Origin: an uncultured Desulfobulbus sp.
GTDB taxonomy: Bacteria > Desulfobacterota > Desulfobulbia > Desulfobulbales > Desulfobulbaceae
Reading direction: 5' to 3'
Assembly (NCBI RefSeq): GCF_963665445.1
Contig: NZ_OY762276.1
Coordinates: 4,334,601 to 4,398,600, forward strand
DNA length: 64,000 nucleotides
Notes under the pieces: model-generated
Seen by the model: only the letters and a program-made list of their open reading frames with translations
Databases searched by the model: none
What the model was told of the DNA's origin: nothing
Program-made: the position numbers and the translations under genes
In this document: positions 45,064 through 54,376 of the stretch, one piece after another
How positions within the stretch are numbered: position 1 is the first letter of the stretch
Layout of the letters: each line of letters begins with the position of its first letter

Positions 45064-46929
45064 ATGCTTCATCCTTTTTCAACCAATGGTTCAAAAAAAT
45101 CACCGGTATCCTCAGGGATTATCCTGTTTCTTGTTTTCTGTTTGATTTCCATGCACGCGGCCTCTGCCGCAGCTGAAGTCAATCAACTTGTCTCCCTGGA
45201 GTCACAGGTAAACGGAAAGCAGACCGAGGTCCGGTTGAAGGGGGCTCAACCCTTTGTTTCTTCAGTGTATGAGTTGCCCAAACCCCAACGTGTGGTCGTC
45301 GATGTTGCCGACGCCGTTGTTGCCGACAACTTCATTGTCCCGGGGAATATGCCGTTTCGGGTAGCCACCACCAAGGTGGCGGGGACCAACCCGGTCATTA
45401 CCCGTTTTGAACTGTACGTGCCAGACCTGGTTTCCTTTTCCTCCAAGCAGGAAGGTGTTGAAACCGTCATCTCCATCGAAAGTAAAGACGAACTGAGTGT
45501 TCCTGCTGGCTCCACCCTCACCTCCACGGTCGCTCCCCAGGCGCAGTTCACCGGCATAAACGTTCGCAAATCGAAAAACCAGACCAGCATTCAGCTGGGG
45601 TTCGATCAGAAGATCAGCGGTTTTCACAAGGAGACCACGGCAAAGAATGCGATGCAGAACCCGCAGTTGATTGTCGATGTCGATCAGGCCGGGGCCAGTG
45701 AGCAACTGTTAACAGCCAAATCAGTCGATTCAGCCGTGGCTCAGGTTCTGGTCGCCCGAAGAGGCACCGGATTACGCTTTACATTCGCTTCAGCAAGCGA
45801 CACGCTGTTTCCGTATTCGATCAGCGAAAAGGACAATGGCCTGGAAGTTACGGTCAAAGAGGCTGCGGGGAAGGACCAGGTTTCCAAGATTATCGGTCAA
45901 CACCGTGACATCGAAAGCCAACTGCCGGAAATCAATCCCCTGGAAGCAAAAATTTCCCCCCAGGCCCGTGAACAGCAGATGCAGGATGCCTTTAATTTCT
46001 CTGGATACAATAAAGAGCGTATTTCGGTAGAATTTCAAAAGATGGATCTGCACAATGTGTTCAACTTTCTGCGCCAGGTCAGCGGTGTCAATATCGTGGT
46101 CGATGAATCGGTTCAGGGGGCTCTTACTCTTGTGCTCGAGGATGTTCCCTGGGATTTTGCCCTCGACATTATTCTCAATCTCAAAGGATTGGAAAAGGAA
46201 GAGCGGTTTAATACCCTTGTCATCTACCCCAAGGGCAAAGGTTTCAAATGGCCGGAGCAGGCGGAGAATAACCTGAGTTTCGAGGCCGATTCCGCGGTCA
46301 TCGAAAAGGAGTCCCTGGTCATTCAACAGCAGGAGCGGCAATCGGCAGAGGTTGTCGAGGCAAAGGGATTTATCGCCAAGGGCCAGCAGGCGGAAAAACG
46401 CGAGGATTTCGAAACCGCGGCAGCACTGTACGAGAAGGCGCTGGACAAGTGGCCGGATAATGTGCGACTTGCCAACAAAATTTCTGCGCTCTACCTGGTT
46501 CGACTGCAGCAGAATGCCAAAGCCATGTACTTTGCCCAGCGGACACTGAAAGTGGACTCGAAAAATCAGGTTGCACTGTTACATGCCGGTATAGCCTCTG
46601 CCAACATGCAGGATACCTCCCAGGCGGACCAGTTTTTTGCCCGCAGTGTTCAGGGCGCAAAACCCATGGAGGAGGCACTGTTGAATTATGCGGCCTTCAA
46701 GGAAGAGCATAGAGCCTATGCCAAGGCGCTTTCGTTGTTAAGTCAACACGACCGTCTGTACGGGAAAAATCTTGATTCCATGATCGCCGCGGCACGAATT
46801 TCCGACAAGATGGGGAATACGAGCGAGGCGAACAGGCTGTATCGGGCGATTATGACCTCTGGTTTCAGAGTTCCGCCCGATTTGGCCAAATACATTCAAG
46901 GACGGGTACCACTGAAATCCAATTATTAA
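45064..46929 (+). CDS. PilQ-like protein without secretin pore: AMIN, secretin-N, TPR
   Basis: 621 residues. Signal peptide at the start (IILFLVFCLISMHAASAAA). Two AMIN-like domains (~45-130 and ~165-255; the first with KPQRVVVDVADAVV), which in PilQ bind peptidoglycan. A secretin short N-domain follows (ISVEFQKMDLHNVFNFLRQV, then GVNIVVDESVQGALTLVLEDVPW). The pore-forming domain of PilQ is missing. Instead a TPR region (~430-605; FETAAALYEKALDKWPDNVR) ends the protein. It resembles the front half of PilQ fused to a TPR tail, with the pore supplied by the next gene. Confidence 0.82.
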   Translation: MLHPFSTNGSKKSPVSSGIILFLVFCLISMHAASAAAEVNQLVSLESQVNGKQTEVRLKGAQPFVSSVYELPKPQRVVVDVADAVVADNFIVPGNMPFRVATTKVAGTNPVITRFELYVPDLVSFSSKQEGVETVISIESKDELSVPAGSTLTSTVAPQAQFTGINVRKSKNQTSIQLGFDQKISGFHKETTAKNAMQNPQLIVDVDQAGASEQLLTAKSVDSAVAQVLVARRGTGLRFTFASASDTLFPYSISEKDNGLEVTVKEAAGKDQVSKIIGQHRDIESQLPEINPLEAKISPQAREQQMQDAFNFSGYNKERISVEFQKMDLHNVFNFLRQVSGVNIVVDESVQGALTLVLEDVPWDFALDIILNLKGLEKEERFNTLVIYPKGKGFKWPEQAENNLSFEADSAVIEKESLVIQQQERQSAEVVEAKGFIAKGQQAEKREDFETAAALYEKALDKWPDNVRLANKISALYLVRLQQNAKAMYFAQRTLKVDSKNQVALLHAGIASANMQDTSQADQFFARSVQGAKPMEEALLNYAAFKEEHRAYAKALSLLSQHDRLYGKNLDSMIAAARISDKMGNTSEANRLYRAIMTSGFRVPPDLAKYIQGRVPLKSNY

Positions 46930-46965
46930 AATCTATGCTCTAAAGAACCGTTTGAGGAATAGTCT

Positions 46966-48705
46966 ATGAGAATAAATAAGTTTTTTGGAGTCATCTGTCT
47001 CGCCCTAACGGTGCCGGCTCTCGTTTCTTGTGGTGCCAAGAAAGGGGCACATTCGGATGGAGACGCCTCAAAAAAATCCGTGGTCACGCCGATTGCGGCG
47101 GCTCCTCCGGTAAAGCCTGCCCAATTGCCGGTACGGTTTCAGTCGCCCAGCTATGTTGCCGCCCTGGATACAAAGAGCGCCCCCCTTCTTGGTGAGGAGG
47201 GGGAAGACTACCAGATCAAGGTCGGTGCCACCATTCGTTCAACCGGCGGACCGTTGATGCTCGTGGAAGTCATGAAGCGTTTGGCAAGTCTCAAAGGGAT
47301 GACAGTGAGTTGGGCCAGTGATGTTGACCAGACAACCCTGGTCGATGTCGACATAGCGGCCTCCGACAATTTCTTTGACGCCATTGCCAACCTCCTGCGT
47401 CAGGCCGACTATTTCCACGAGATCAACGGTAAGACGATCGTTATCCGCAACAAGGCGACCAAGGTGTATCAGATCGGTATTCCGGCGATGAAAGGCGGCT
47501 ATTCCACCAACGTGGGCGGTAACTTCCTCTCCAACAAGGACGCAGCCTCAGGAGCCGAAGGTACGGTGAAAATCACCAGCCCGGAAAATAATTTCAATGT
47601 CTGGGAAAGCATTGAGACCAACTTAAAGAAAATCCTGCAGATAGCGGCCGAGGAACGCCAGGAAATACAAGCTTCAGTGGAAGCTGCAAACGCTGCCCGC
47701 ACTGCCGCTACGCCTGACGTAGCCGCCAAGGGGGCAAATGCCCCAGCGCCCGCCCCAGCGGCCGCCTCTTCGAGAAAAGGCCCCCATACCTCTGCCGCCA
47801 ACTATGCCAAGGACGGCGGATACTATGTCATCGATAAAAATATTGGCCTTATAACGGTTACCGCCAAGCCAAGTCTGTTAAGGACCGTGGATAATTACAT
47901 CAGTAATCTGAAAAGATCCATGTACCAGCAGGTCAATATCGAGGCCAAAATTATCGAGGTCTATCTTCAGGATAACTCCAAGATCGGTTTGAATTGGGAT
48001 GATCTCTTAGGTGGCGATAAATCGCTTTCTACCACCTTCTCCTTCGGTGATGCCGGTCAGGTCTATCCCCACGCCAACACGCCCGGCACCTATGCCAGCA
48101 CCTTTGTCAGCCGTGTCTCCATCAGCGACCTGGGCTTTGACGTGTTCCTCAACGCCCTCAAGCAGCAGGGCGATACCCATGTTCTCGCCAACCCGAAAAT
48201 TACCGTCCTCAACGGCCAACCGGCCTTGATCAGTGTCGGCAAGGATGTGGCCTACATCAAGTCGGTAACCCGGGAAAAAGACGGCGATACCGGTGATATT
48301 ACCTACACGGCCGAAACAGGCAACGTTGTCCAGGGAATTGCCCTGGGAGTCATGGCCTCGGTTCTGGATGACCAGCGGGTCATCTTGCATCTCACCCCGA
48401 TAACCACCGACCTGGAAAACCTCGATAGTGACGGTGATATTCCCATGACGACCATTGGCGAAGGCGATACCGCGATGTCCCTCGGCTTGCCCAAGGTCAA
48501 GGTGCGCGAGATGTCGACCATGGTTGAAGTCCACAACGGCGAGATGCTGATTATCGGCGGTCTGATCGACAGTACCGAAGGACAGACCGGGAGTTTTGCC
48601 CCCGTTGTAGGCGACATACCGGTGCTGAAATACCTCTTTGGCTATGAAGAGAAAACCATCCAGAAGCGTGAGTTGGTCATCCTGCTTACGCCGAGAATCA
48701 TTTAA
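46966..48705 (+). CDS. MshL-like lipoprotein secretin of the pilus
   Basis: 579 residues. A lipoprotein signal ends at Cys22 (ALVSC). A secretin/TonB short domain (GMTVSWASDVDQTTLVDVDI) is followed by a Pro/Ala-rich linker (~245-275), an N1-like domain and the pore domain with LKQQGDTHVLANPKITVLNG, and the terminal LPKVKVREMSTMVEVHNGEM and RELVILLTPRII. This is the layout of MSHA-type MshL rather than PilQ. It forms the outer membrane channel of the pilus. Confidence 0.88.
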   Translation: MRINKFFGVICLALTVPALVSCGAKKGAHSDGDASKKSVVTPIAAAPPVKPAQLPVRFQSPSYVAALDTKSAPLLGEEGEDYQIKVGATIRSTGGPLMLVEVMKRLASLKGMTVSWASDVDQTTLVDVDIAASDNFFDAIANLLRQADYFHEINGKTIVIRNKATKVYQIGIPAMKGGYSTNVGGNFLSNKDAASGAEGTVKITSPENNFNVWESIETNLKKILQIAAEERQEIQASVEAANAARTAATPDVAAKGANAPAPAPAAASSRKGPHTSAANYAKDGGYYVIDKNIGLITVTAKPSLLRTVDNYISNLKRSMYQQVNIEAKIIEVYLQDNSKIGLNWDDLLGGDKSLSTTFSFGDAGQVYPHANTPGTYASTFVSRVSISDLGFDVFLNALKQQGDTHVLANPKITVLNGQPALISVGKDVAYIKSVTREKDGDTGDITYTAETGNVVQGIALGVMASVLDDQRVILHLTPITTDLENLDSDGDIPMTTIGEGDTAMSLGLPKVKVREMSTMVEVHNGEMLIIGGLIDSTEGQTGSFAPVVGDIPVLKYLFGYEEKTIQKRELVILLTPRII

Positions 48706-48843
48706 CCCACAAAAGTATCATCCTCGTTATACGGACAGGAATGATGTTGCGAGCTTCGTCAGTAGCCGCGGATGAAAAACTTGCTGATCAGTGTTCTTGC
48801 TGCGAAGCCCTCAAAACATGCGGATCAATCTAGGAGAAAGAGT

Positions 48844-49776
48844 ATGAAATTCTGGCGCCATTTACTGATTTGCGCATTAGCTCTCACTTTCAGTGGTTGT
48901 GGAACGACGGTGAACAAGTCTCTGAAGGTGCCCCCCGAGTCAAGACTGATGGTTGGCAAGGAGAGTACAGCGGTCATTTTGCCTTTTGCCGATTACACCC
49001 ACGCCAACAATCTTGAGTCAGCGTTTCGCAGAAATATGTTTGTCAATGAGAGCATCATTGATCATTTTGTCGAGTTAGGGTTCCAGCTGCCTGTACAGGA
49101 AGATGTGTTTCAGTATCTGGCGCAGCAGGGCATCATTAACGTCGTCGCCTACAATCCTCAACGTACCAAATCGTTGGAATATGAGATGGGGAAGGAGTGG
49201 TCTCCGGCGATGAAGGCAACCCTGCAAGAGTACATCGATTATGCGCAACGCTCCGATATGAGTTCGGATGAGGGTGACGATGCGCTCACCCATGGTCTGA
49301 ATAGTCAGGAAATTGTCAAAATTGGCCGTCATTTTTCAGCAGACTATATCGTGCGCGGCCGTATCATTCAGTACAAGGATCGTCTGGATCCCTCGGGGGC
49401 AATCTGGAAGAAAGGGGTTCTGCCTTTCTTTGTCGGTGGAACGAAAAATGTCCTGCTTGGAAAGGCCATGCCTCAGAACTACGACAGGACGGAATCCCTG
49501 GATTCCGATTGGCAGAGTATGATGAACTTTGGTGATAGCCCTCAGGCCGTGGTGCAGTTACGGATCTGGGTGCAGGATGCCTATACCGGCAACGTGGTCT
49601 GGACCAACCGGGTGAACGTTCAGGTTGCACCGAAATCCTTCTTTGCCGACTACCAGTATGATGCCCTGTTTGAAACGGCCATTGAAAAGGCTGTTGGTTC
49701 GCTCATGGATGATTTCGCCTACACCGTCTACCATGTGCCGCTTCCCGTGGAAAAACCGGTGCAGGCAGCCAAGTAG
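48844..49776 (+). CDS. Lipoprotein at the end of the pilus operon
   Basis: 310 residues from the ATG at 48844, which has AGGAG 8 bases upstream; an earlier in-frame ATG at 48772 lacks this and would bury the signal peptide. A lipobox ends at Cys19 (LTFSGC). The rest is soluble, with SADYIVRGRIIQYKD and VVQLRIWVQDAYTGNVVWTN, reminiscent of curli CsgG/LpoB-like lipoproteins that show the same strand pattern (VVEGSI, LRLVDVKTGEIVW). Probably outer-membrane-associated. Function unknown; by position it may help secretin insertion. Confidence 0.65.
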   Translation: MKFWRHLLICALALTFSGCGTTVNKSLKVPPESRLMVGKESTAVILPFADYTHANNLESAFRRNMFVNESIIDHFVELGFQLPVQEDVFQYLAQQGIINVVAYNPQRTKSLEYEMGKEWSPAMKATLQEYIDYAQRSDMSSDEGDDALTHGLNSQEIVKIGRHFSADYIVRGRIIQYKDRLDPSGAIWKKGVLPFFVGGTKNVLLGKAMPQNYDRTESLDSDWQSMMNFGDSPQAVVQLRIWVQDAYTGNVVWTNRVNVQVAPKSFFADYQYDALFETAIEKAVGSLMDDFAYTVYHVPLPVEKPVQAAK

Positions 49777-49804
49777 CCGAACCACCGCTTCTTCTTTCTC
49801 CCAG

Positions 49805-49838
49805 CCCCCGGCATCCCAGATGTCGGGGGTTTTATTTT
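49805..49838 (+). terminator. Terminator of the pilus operon
   Basis: CCCCCGGCATC (49805-49815) pairs with GATGTCGGGGG (49819-49829), with one G-T pair, and is followed by TTTTATTTT. It lies 30 bases after the last lipoprotein stop and touches the stop of the convergent EamA gene. Confidence 0.88.
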
Positions 49839-50719
49839 GTCCGCTGGACTCCGTACGACTGGTACAGAATGGAGCCGATAATGACGCTGAGGCCGATAAA
49901 GGTTGCCTGCTGAATCTGCTCACCAATAAAAAAATGGAGGCAGAGCAGGGAAAGAAAAGGGGTGAGATACATCAGGTTGCCGATTGAGGCGGTGGAGTTG
50001 GTGTGTTGCAGGGCTGTCAGCCAAAGGATAAAGCTCAGGCTCATCTCGAAGAGGGCGATATAGATAAGCGGAATCCAGGCAGGCATCGGCGGCCACGGGA
50101 TCGGACCGGCCAGGAGTGAAAAGATCAGGATACAGAGCAACCCGGAGCAAAAGCTGAGAAAGAGCTTGATTGCCGGATCAGAACCATCTCGGGCATTGAA
50201 CAGCCAGAACAGGGCCCAGATAAGGGTCGAGAAAGCGGCAAGCATTACCCCATATTGGCTCACATCACCAATATGGGTCATTTTTCCCTGGGTGGCGATC
50301 ATCACCGCCCCGAAGAAACTGAGGAGCAACGCCAGCAGTTGCCTGCCGCTCAAGCGCTGTTTCATAAGGGGCACCGAGAGGAGGGTCAGCACCAGAGGCC
50401 AGCCATAGTTGAGCGCCATGGCAATTTGTCCCGGGAGGAGCGCGTAGGCCTTGAACAAGATCAGGTAATACAAAAAGGGGTTGATGATCCCCAGAACAAG
50501 CGAGCGCAGCAGGCTTTTTGGGGGAATCTGCGGGATATGCCGTACCTTCCCCTGGACCAGGAGGACGAGGAGTAAGACCAGGGTGGAAATGGCGCTGGCA
50601 AAGAGCAGCAGAGTATGCGGAGCAACCGTTTGCAGAGCACATTTAAAGGCGGAGGCCGCAGTGCTCCAAAAGGTAACCGCGAGGAGGGTACAGAGATAGG
50701 CTTTTGCTTGGCGGGACAT
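49832..50719 (-). CDS. EamA/DMT superfamily transporter
   Basis: 295 residues with about ten hydrophobic segments, arranged as two EamA repeats; conserved points include FWSTAASAFK early, NPFLYYLILFKAYALLPGQIA and SIGNLMYLTPFLSLLCL. Such proteins export metabolites or amino acids. It lies 27 bases downstream of putA on the same strand, so a role in amino-acid handling is possible. Substrate unknown. Confidence 0.85.
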   Translation of the reverse strand: MSRQAKAYLCTLLAVTFWSTAASAFKCALQTVAPHTLLLFASAISTLVLLLVLLVQGKVRHIPQIPPKSLLRSLVLGIINPFLYYLILFKAYALLPGQIAMALNYGWPLVLTLLSVPLMKQRLSGRQLLALLLSFFGAVMIATQGKMTHIGDVSQYGVMLAAFSTLIWALFWLFNARDGSDPAIKLFLSFCSGLLCILIFSLLAGPIPWPPMPAWIPLIYIALFEMSLSFILWLTALQHTNSTASIGNLMYLTPFLSLLCLHFFIGEQIQQATFIGLSVIIGSILYQSYGVQRTK

Positions 50720-50746
50720 AAGCTGCCGTTCATTCCAGGGGAGTTG

Positions 50747-53700
50747 TCAGGGTCCATCCAGTGCCCGTTTGCCAAGATTGCCGTAGCGATGGTAATTGTG
50801 GCAGACGGTCTGTTGCCGAAGATAATGGAGAAGTTCAAGTCGCCCCTCCATATACACCGGACTTCGCTGGATTGTGACTCCTTTTTGCGCGGCTGCCTGC
50901 AAAATGGTTGTCGAGACCCGATCAGCGCCCGCGTAGCGAATCCGCTCGGAGAATGTCAGGCGATTAGCCAGGGTTTGCTCATCTTCGTCCACCAAGGCAA
51001 TGTCGCCAAGGAGTTGTCGGCCTTGATGGCCTCTGAGAAACTGCACCAGAGGGTTTTTTAATTCCTGCGGTATGGAGAGAACCGCATGACAACCAGCCAT
51101 GGTTGCCGCGATGATACGGGCCAGGGTCTCAAAGCAAGTGTCTGCTTCATGGAGACGAATGATGCAGTTATCCACCGGAAGAAAGCGAATGCGGTTATCC
51201 TGGCCGCGGAGGCAAAAATAATCGTGCTCCACGCCAAAATAGGTCTCCATCTGATGCAAATAACTGTGAGCGGCAGAGAGAAGCGGCTTAAGTGCAGCAG
51301 CCACCTCGGAGGCAATCTTCCCATGGGGGAGTAGGCGCCATTCAGCAAGCAGGATGAGGATTCGGTGCTGGCCTTGCAGGGGCCACTGTTGCGGTGGCTC
51401 TACCTCTTCGAAATGGAGGAATTGGGAGACATACTCCGGGCTTCCCGCTTTGATGCCGCTGCCAAGCGAGGATTTGCCGAATCCGCCGAAAGGCTGCCGA
51501 AGGACGACCGCCCCGGTGGTGCCGCGATTGATGTAGAGGTTGCCGGCGAAAATCTTCTCTTTCCAATGGAGTTGTTCCCGTTCATCCAGACTTTCCAGGC
51601 CGCTGGTCAGTCCATAGCCGCTGTGGTTGGCCAACTCGATGGCATGGTTCAGGTTGTTGGCCGGCATGACGCCGAGAAGGGGACCAAAGAATTCGGTCAA
51701 GTGAGTGCTGGAGCCGGGCTGTACGCCATATTTGATTCCCGGTGTCCAGCAATGGGGATTGTCGGGCAGGGCGCGGGGCTGCAGGGCCCATTCTTCACCG
51801 GGTTCCAGGCTGGTCAGTGCCTGCAGCAGTTCACCCGATGGCGGCCGGATGAGTGGGCCTATTTTGTTGGTAAAGTTCCAGGCGGAGCCAACCGCAAGGC
51901 TTTGGGCGGCATCGATGAGCTGCCGTCTGAACTGTTGATCCTGGTACACCGACTGTTCCAGGATGAGCAGCGAGGTGGCGCTGCATTTCTGGCCGCCATT
52001 GCTGAAGGCGGAGAGGAGAACGTTTTTGATCGCCTGATCGCGATCCGCCATTTCGGTGACGATGGTCGCGTTTTTCCCGCCGGTCTCGGCCGCGAGAAAT
52101 ACCCCTGGGGATTCTTGAAGGATACGCAGGCCGGTCTCGGTGCCTCCGGTGAGAATGACGTTGTCCACCTGCGGACTAGCGGTCAGCAAGGGGCCGACGT
52201 CGCTTCCCGAGCAGGGCATGAATTGCAGTGTCCTTTGCGAAACACCGGCTCGCCAGAAACATTGGCACAGCATCCAGGCGGTGAGGACCGCATCCGATGA
52301 TGGCTTGAAGATGACGGTGTTGCCGGCGGCCAAAGCGGCGGTGATGCCGCCGCAGGGAATGGCGATGGGGAAGTTCCAGGGTGCGATCACCACAACCACG
52401 CCTCGCCCGCTGATGCACAGATTGGCCATCTGCGCATAGTGCCGGGTTGCATGCGGATAAAATTCTGCAAAATCAATGGACTCGGAGACCTCGACATCGG
52501 CCTCGGTAAAGATCTTGCCGGTATTGGCGGCGGCCGCACCGATGAGATCTCCTCGGCTTTTGCGCAGCTCCACAGCCACCTGGGAAAGAACCGCCTGGCG
52601 ATCACGGGCGGATGAGCTTCGCCATCCATCACCATCCGCCGTTGCCGCGACCAGCGCCTGGCGCGCATCTTCCTCGTTGGCCAGGGCGTAGCGGCCGACT
52701 ATCACCCCCTGCTGGTTGGGATCCTTGCAGATCACGGTTTCGCGGTCCTGGAAGGTACGTATTCCATCGATGACCAGCGGTATTTCGAGCGGGGCATCTC
52801 CTTGATTTTTCATCCAAGTGCGGCGGATCTGTTCCGCCCATTGGCGGTTGGCCGGCAGGGACCAGTCGGTGTCCGCCTCGTTGATAAACAGATTGCTGCT
52901 CGCCGGTGACAGGTTTTCTGAACAGTGCTCGTTTGCTCTGTCCTGGCTGCGATGGGGCAGGGAGGAAAGACTGTGCTGCAGTGTGCAGGAGCGGAGAAAT
53001 CCAGCTTTGAGCATCTGCCATTCGCTGGATCCGACCGAGAGTTCCGGGGCATGGCGGAGAAAATTCTCCGCTGCCGTGTTTTCGTCAAGCCTGCGAATCA
53101 GGTAGGCGATGGCGTTGATGAATTCATCCTTGCAGGCAACCGGCGCATACAGCAACACATCGCCTCCATCCTCCTGCAATGCCCGCCGGATATGATCGGC
53201 CATCCCCTCGAGCATCTCGAAGCAGAAAAAAGGGGTTACCTCCCGGGCTTTGGCCAGGGTGGCGGCGTAGGCGAGCTCAAAAAGGTTGTGCGAGGCAATG
53301 CCGAGATGGACAGCGGTGATGTGTTCCGGCCGCATGCCATACTCCACCATCCGTTTGTAGTTGGCATCCACCGCCTCCTTGGTGTCAAAGGGAGCCAGAG
53401 GCCAATTGTTCAAGATGGAGTCCAGTTTCTCCATCTCCATGTTCGCCCCTTTGACGATTCGCAGTTTGATCGGCGCACCGCCGCTGGCCAGGCGTTCCCT
53501 GGCCCACTTGGTGAGTTGTTGCTGGATGGCGTAACTCTCCGGAAGGTAGGCCTGGAGCACGATTCCGGCGGAACAGTTGCGGAACTCCTCTTGGCCGAGT
53601 GTTTCGACAAAGGCCTGAAAGGTAATGGCGAGATCGCGGAACTCCTCCATATCGAGATTGATGAATTTGGGGACAGTTTCCCCATCCGGGCGAACAAAGA

Positions 53701-54343
53701 CGTGTTCTTGGGCAACACGATAAAGGGTGGAGAGCCGATCTTTGAGGGTAGACACTGTCTCGGCAAAGGCAAGAGAGTTGATCTGCGAGGAAAGCGTTGA
53801 GATTTTAATCGAGATATACTCGATATCCGGATCCTGCAGATCCTTGCTATAGGTTGCCAGCCGATGAGCAGCCTCCTGTTCGCCTAACACCGACTCTCCC
53901 AGGTGGTTGATGTTCATGCGAACCCCTTGAGAACGGCGTTGTTGCAGGTGGCGATGCAAGGGTTCTGTTTCCCCGGCAATGATGAGCCTGCTGCTCAATC
54001 GACGCATCTGATCGATTAGTAAAGGGATGAGGGGGGCCGACAACCGTTTGTCCACTGTTTGCAACAGAGCAAGAAAAACGCGTTCGACTCGATTGAGGAA
54101 TTCCGGAGCCCCATACTCCCTCAGCAGTGCCCGCAGCTGATCGGCAACCCGGCGGGAGTTGTGCGAACGAAAGCTTTGATCAATCAACTGGCTCAGGAGG
54201 ACCTTGTCCATGGGATGCACCAGTAACTGACGCAGTTGTCTTTGCAGTCTTCGTTCCTGCCTGGTCAGCAGTTCGTTGGCCCGGTTTTGCCATTTTTCAG
54301 CAAGAGTAATGGACTGTTCGATCAATTCCTGCTCGTGTTCCAT
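50747..54343 (-). CDS. putA: Bifunctional proline dehydrogenase / P5C dehydrogenase PutA
   Basis: Oxidises proline to glutamate in two steps (FAD, then NAD). 1198 residues. The N-terminus is a helical arm without the ribbon-helix-helix domain of E. coli PutA, so it is not a self-repressor. The PRODH barrel (~130-460) includes LRIVKGANMEME. The P5CDH domain (~510-1000) has VVVIAPWNFPIAIPCGG, the glutamate in LAAETGGKN and the catalytic Cys787 in GGQKCSA. About 170 further residues end the protein. AGGAG lies 6 bases from the ATG. Followed by the EamA gene and preceded by the IS481-like gene. Confidence 0.94.
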   Translation of the reverse strand: MEHEQELIEQSITLAEKWQNRANELLTRQERRLQRQLRQLLVHPMDKVLLSQLIDQSFRSHNSRRVADQLRALLREYGAPEFLNRVERVFLALLQTVDKRLSAPLIPLLIDQMRRLSSRLIIAGETEPLHRHLQQRRSQGVRMNINHLGESVLGEQEAAHRLATYSKDLQDPDIEYISIKISTLSSQINSLAFAETVSTLKDRLSTLYRVAQEHVFVRPDGETVPKFINLDMEEFRDLAITFQAFVETLGQEEFRNCSAGIVLQAYLPESYAIQQQLTKWARERLASGGAPIKLRIVKGANMEMEKLDSILNNWPLAPFDTKEAVDANYKRMVEYGMRPEHITAVHLGIASHNLFELAYAATLAKAREVTPFFCFEMLEGMADHIRRALQEDGGDVLLYAPVACKDEFINAIAYLIRRLDENTAAENFLRHAPELSVGSSEWQMLKAGFLRSCTLQHSLSSLPHRSQDRANEHCSENLSPASSNLFINEADTDWSLPANRQWAEQIRRTWMKNQGDAPLEIPLVIDGIRTFQDRETVICKDPNQQGVIVGRYALANEEDARQALVAATADGDGWRSSSARDRQAVLSQVAVELRKSRGDLIGAAAANTGKIFTEADVEVSESIDFAEFYPHATRHYAQMANLCISGRGVVVVIAPWNFPIAIPCGGITAALAAGNTVIFKPSSDAVLTAWMLCQCFWRAGVSQRTLQFMPCSGSDVGPLLTASPQVDNVILTGGTETGLRILQESPGVFLAAETGGKNATIVTEMADRDQAIKNVLLSAFSNGGQKCSATSLLILEQSVYQDQQFRRQLIDAAQSLAVGSAWNFTNKIGPLIRPPSGELLQALTSLEPGEEWALQPRALPDNPHCWTPGIKYGVQPGSSTHLTEFFGPLLGVMPANNLNHAIELANHSGYGLTSGLESLDEREQLHWKEKIFAGNLYINRGTTGAVVLRQPFGGFGKSSLGSGIKAGSPEYVSQFLHFEEVEPPQQWPLQGQHRILILLAEWRLLPHGKIASEVAAALKPLLSAAHSYLHQMETYFGVEHDYFCLRGQDNRIRFLPVDNCIIRLHEADTCFETLARIIAATMAGCHAVLSIPQELKNPLVQFLRGHQGRQLLGDIALVDEDEQTLANRLTFSERIRYAGADRVSTTILQAAAQKGVTIQRSPVYMEGRLELLHYLRQQTVCHNYHRYGNLGKRALDGP

Positions 54344-54376
54344 AGGGATCTCCTCTGTGGTTCGGGTGGCTCTTCG

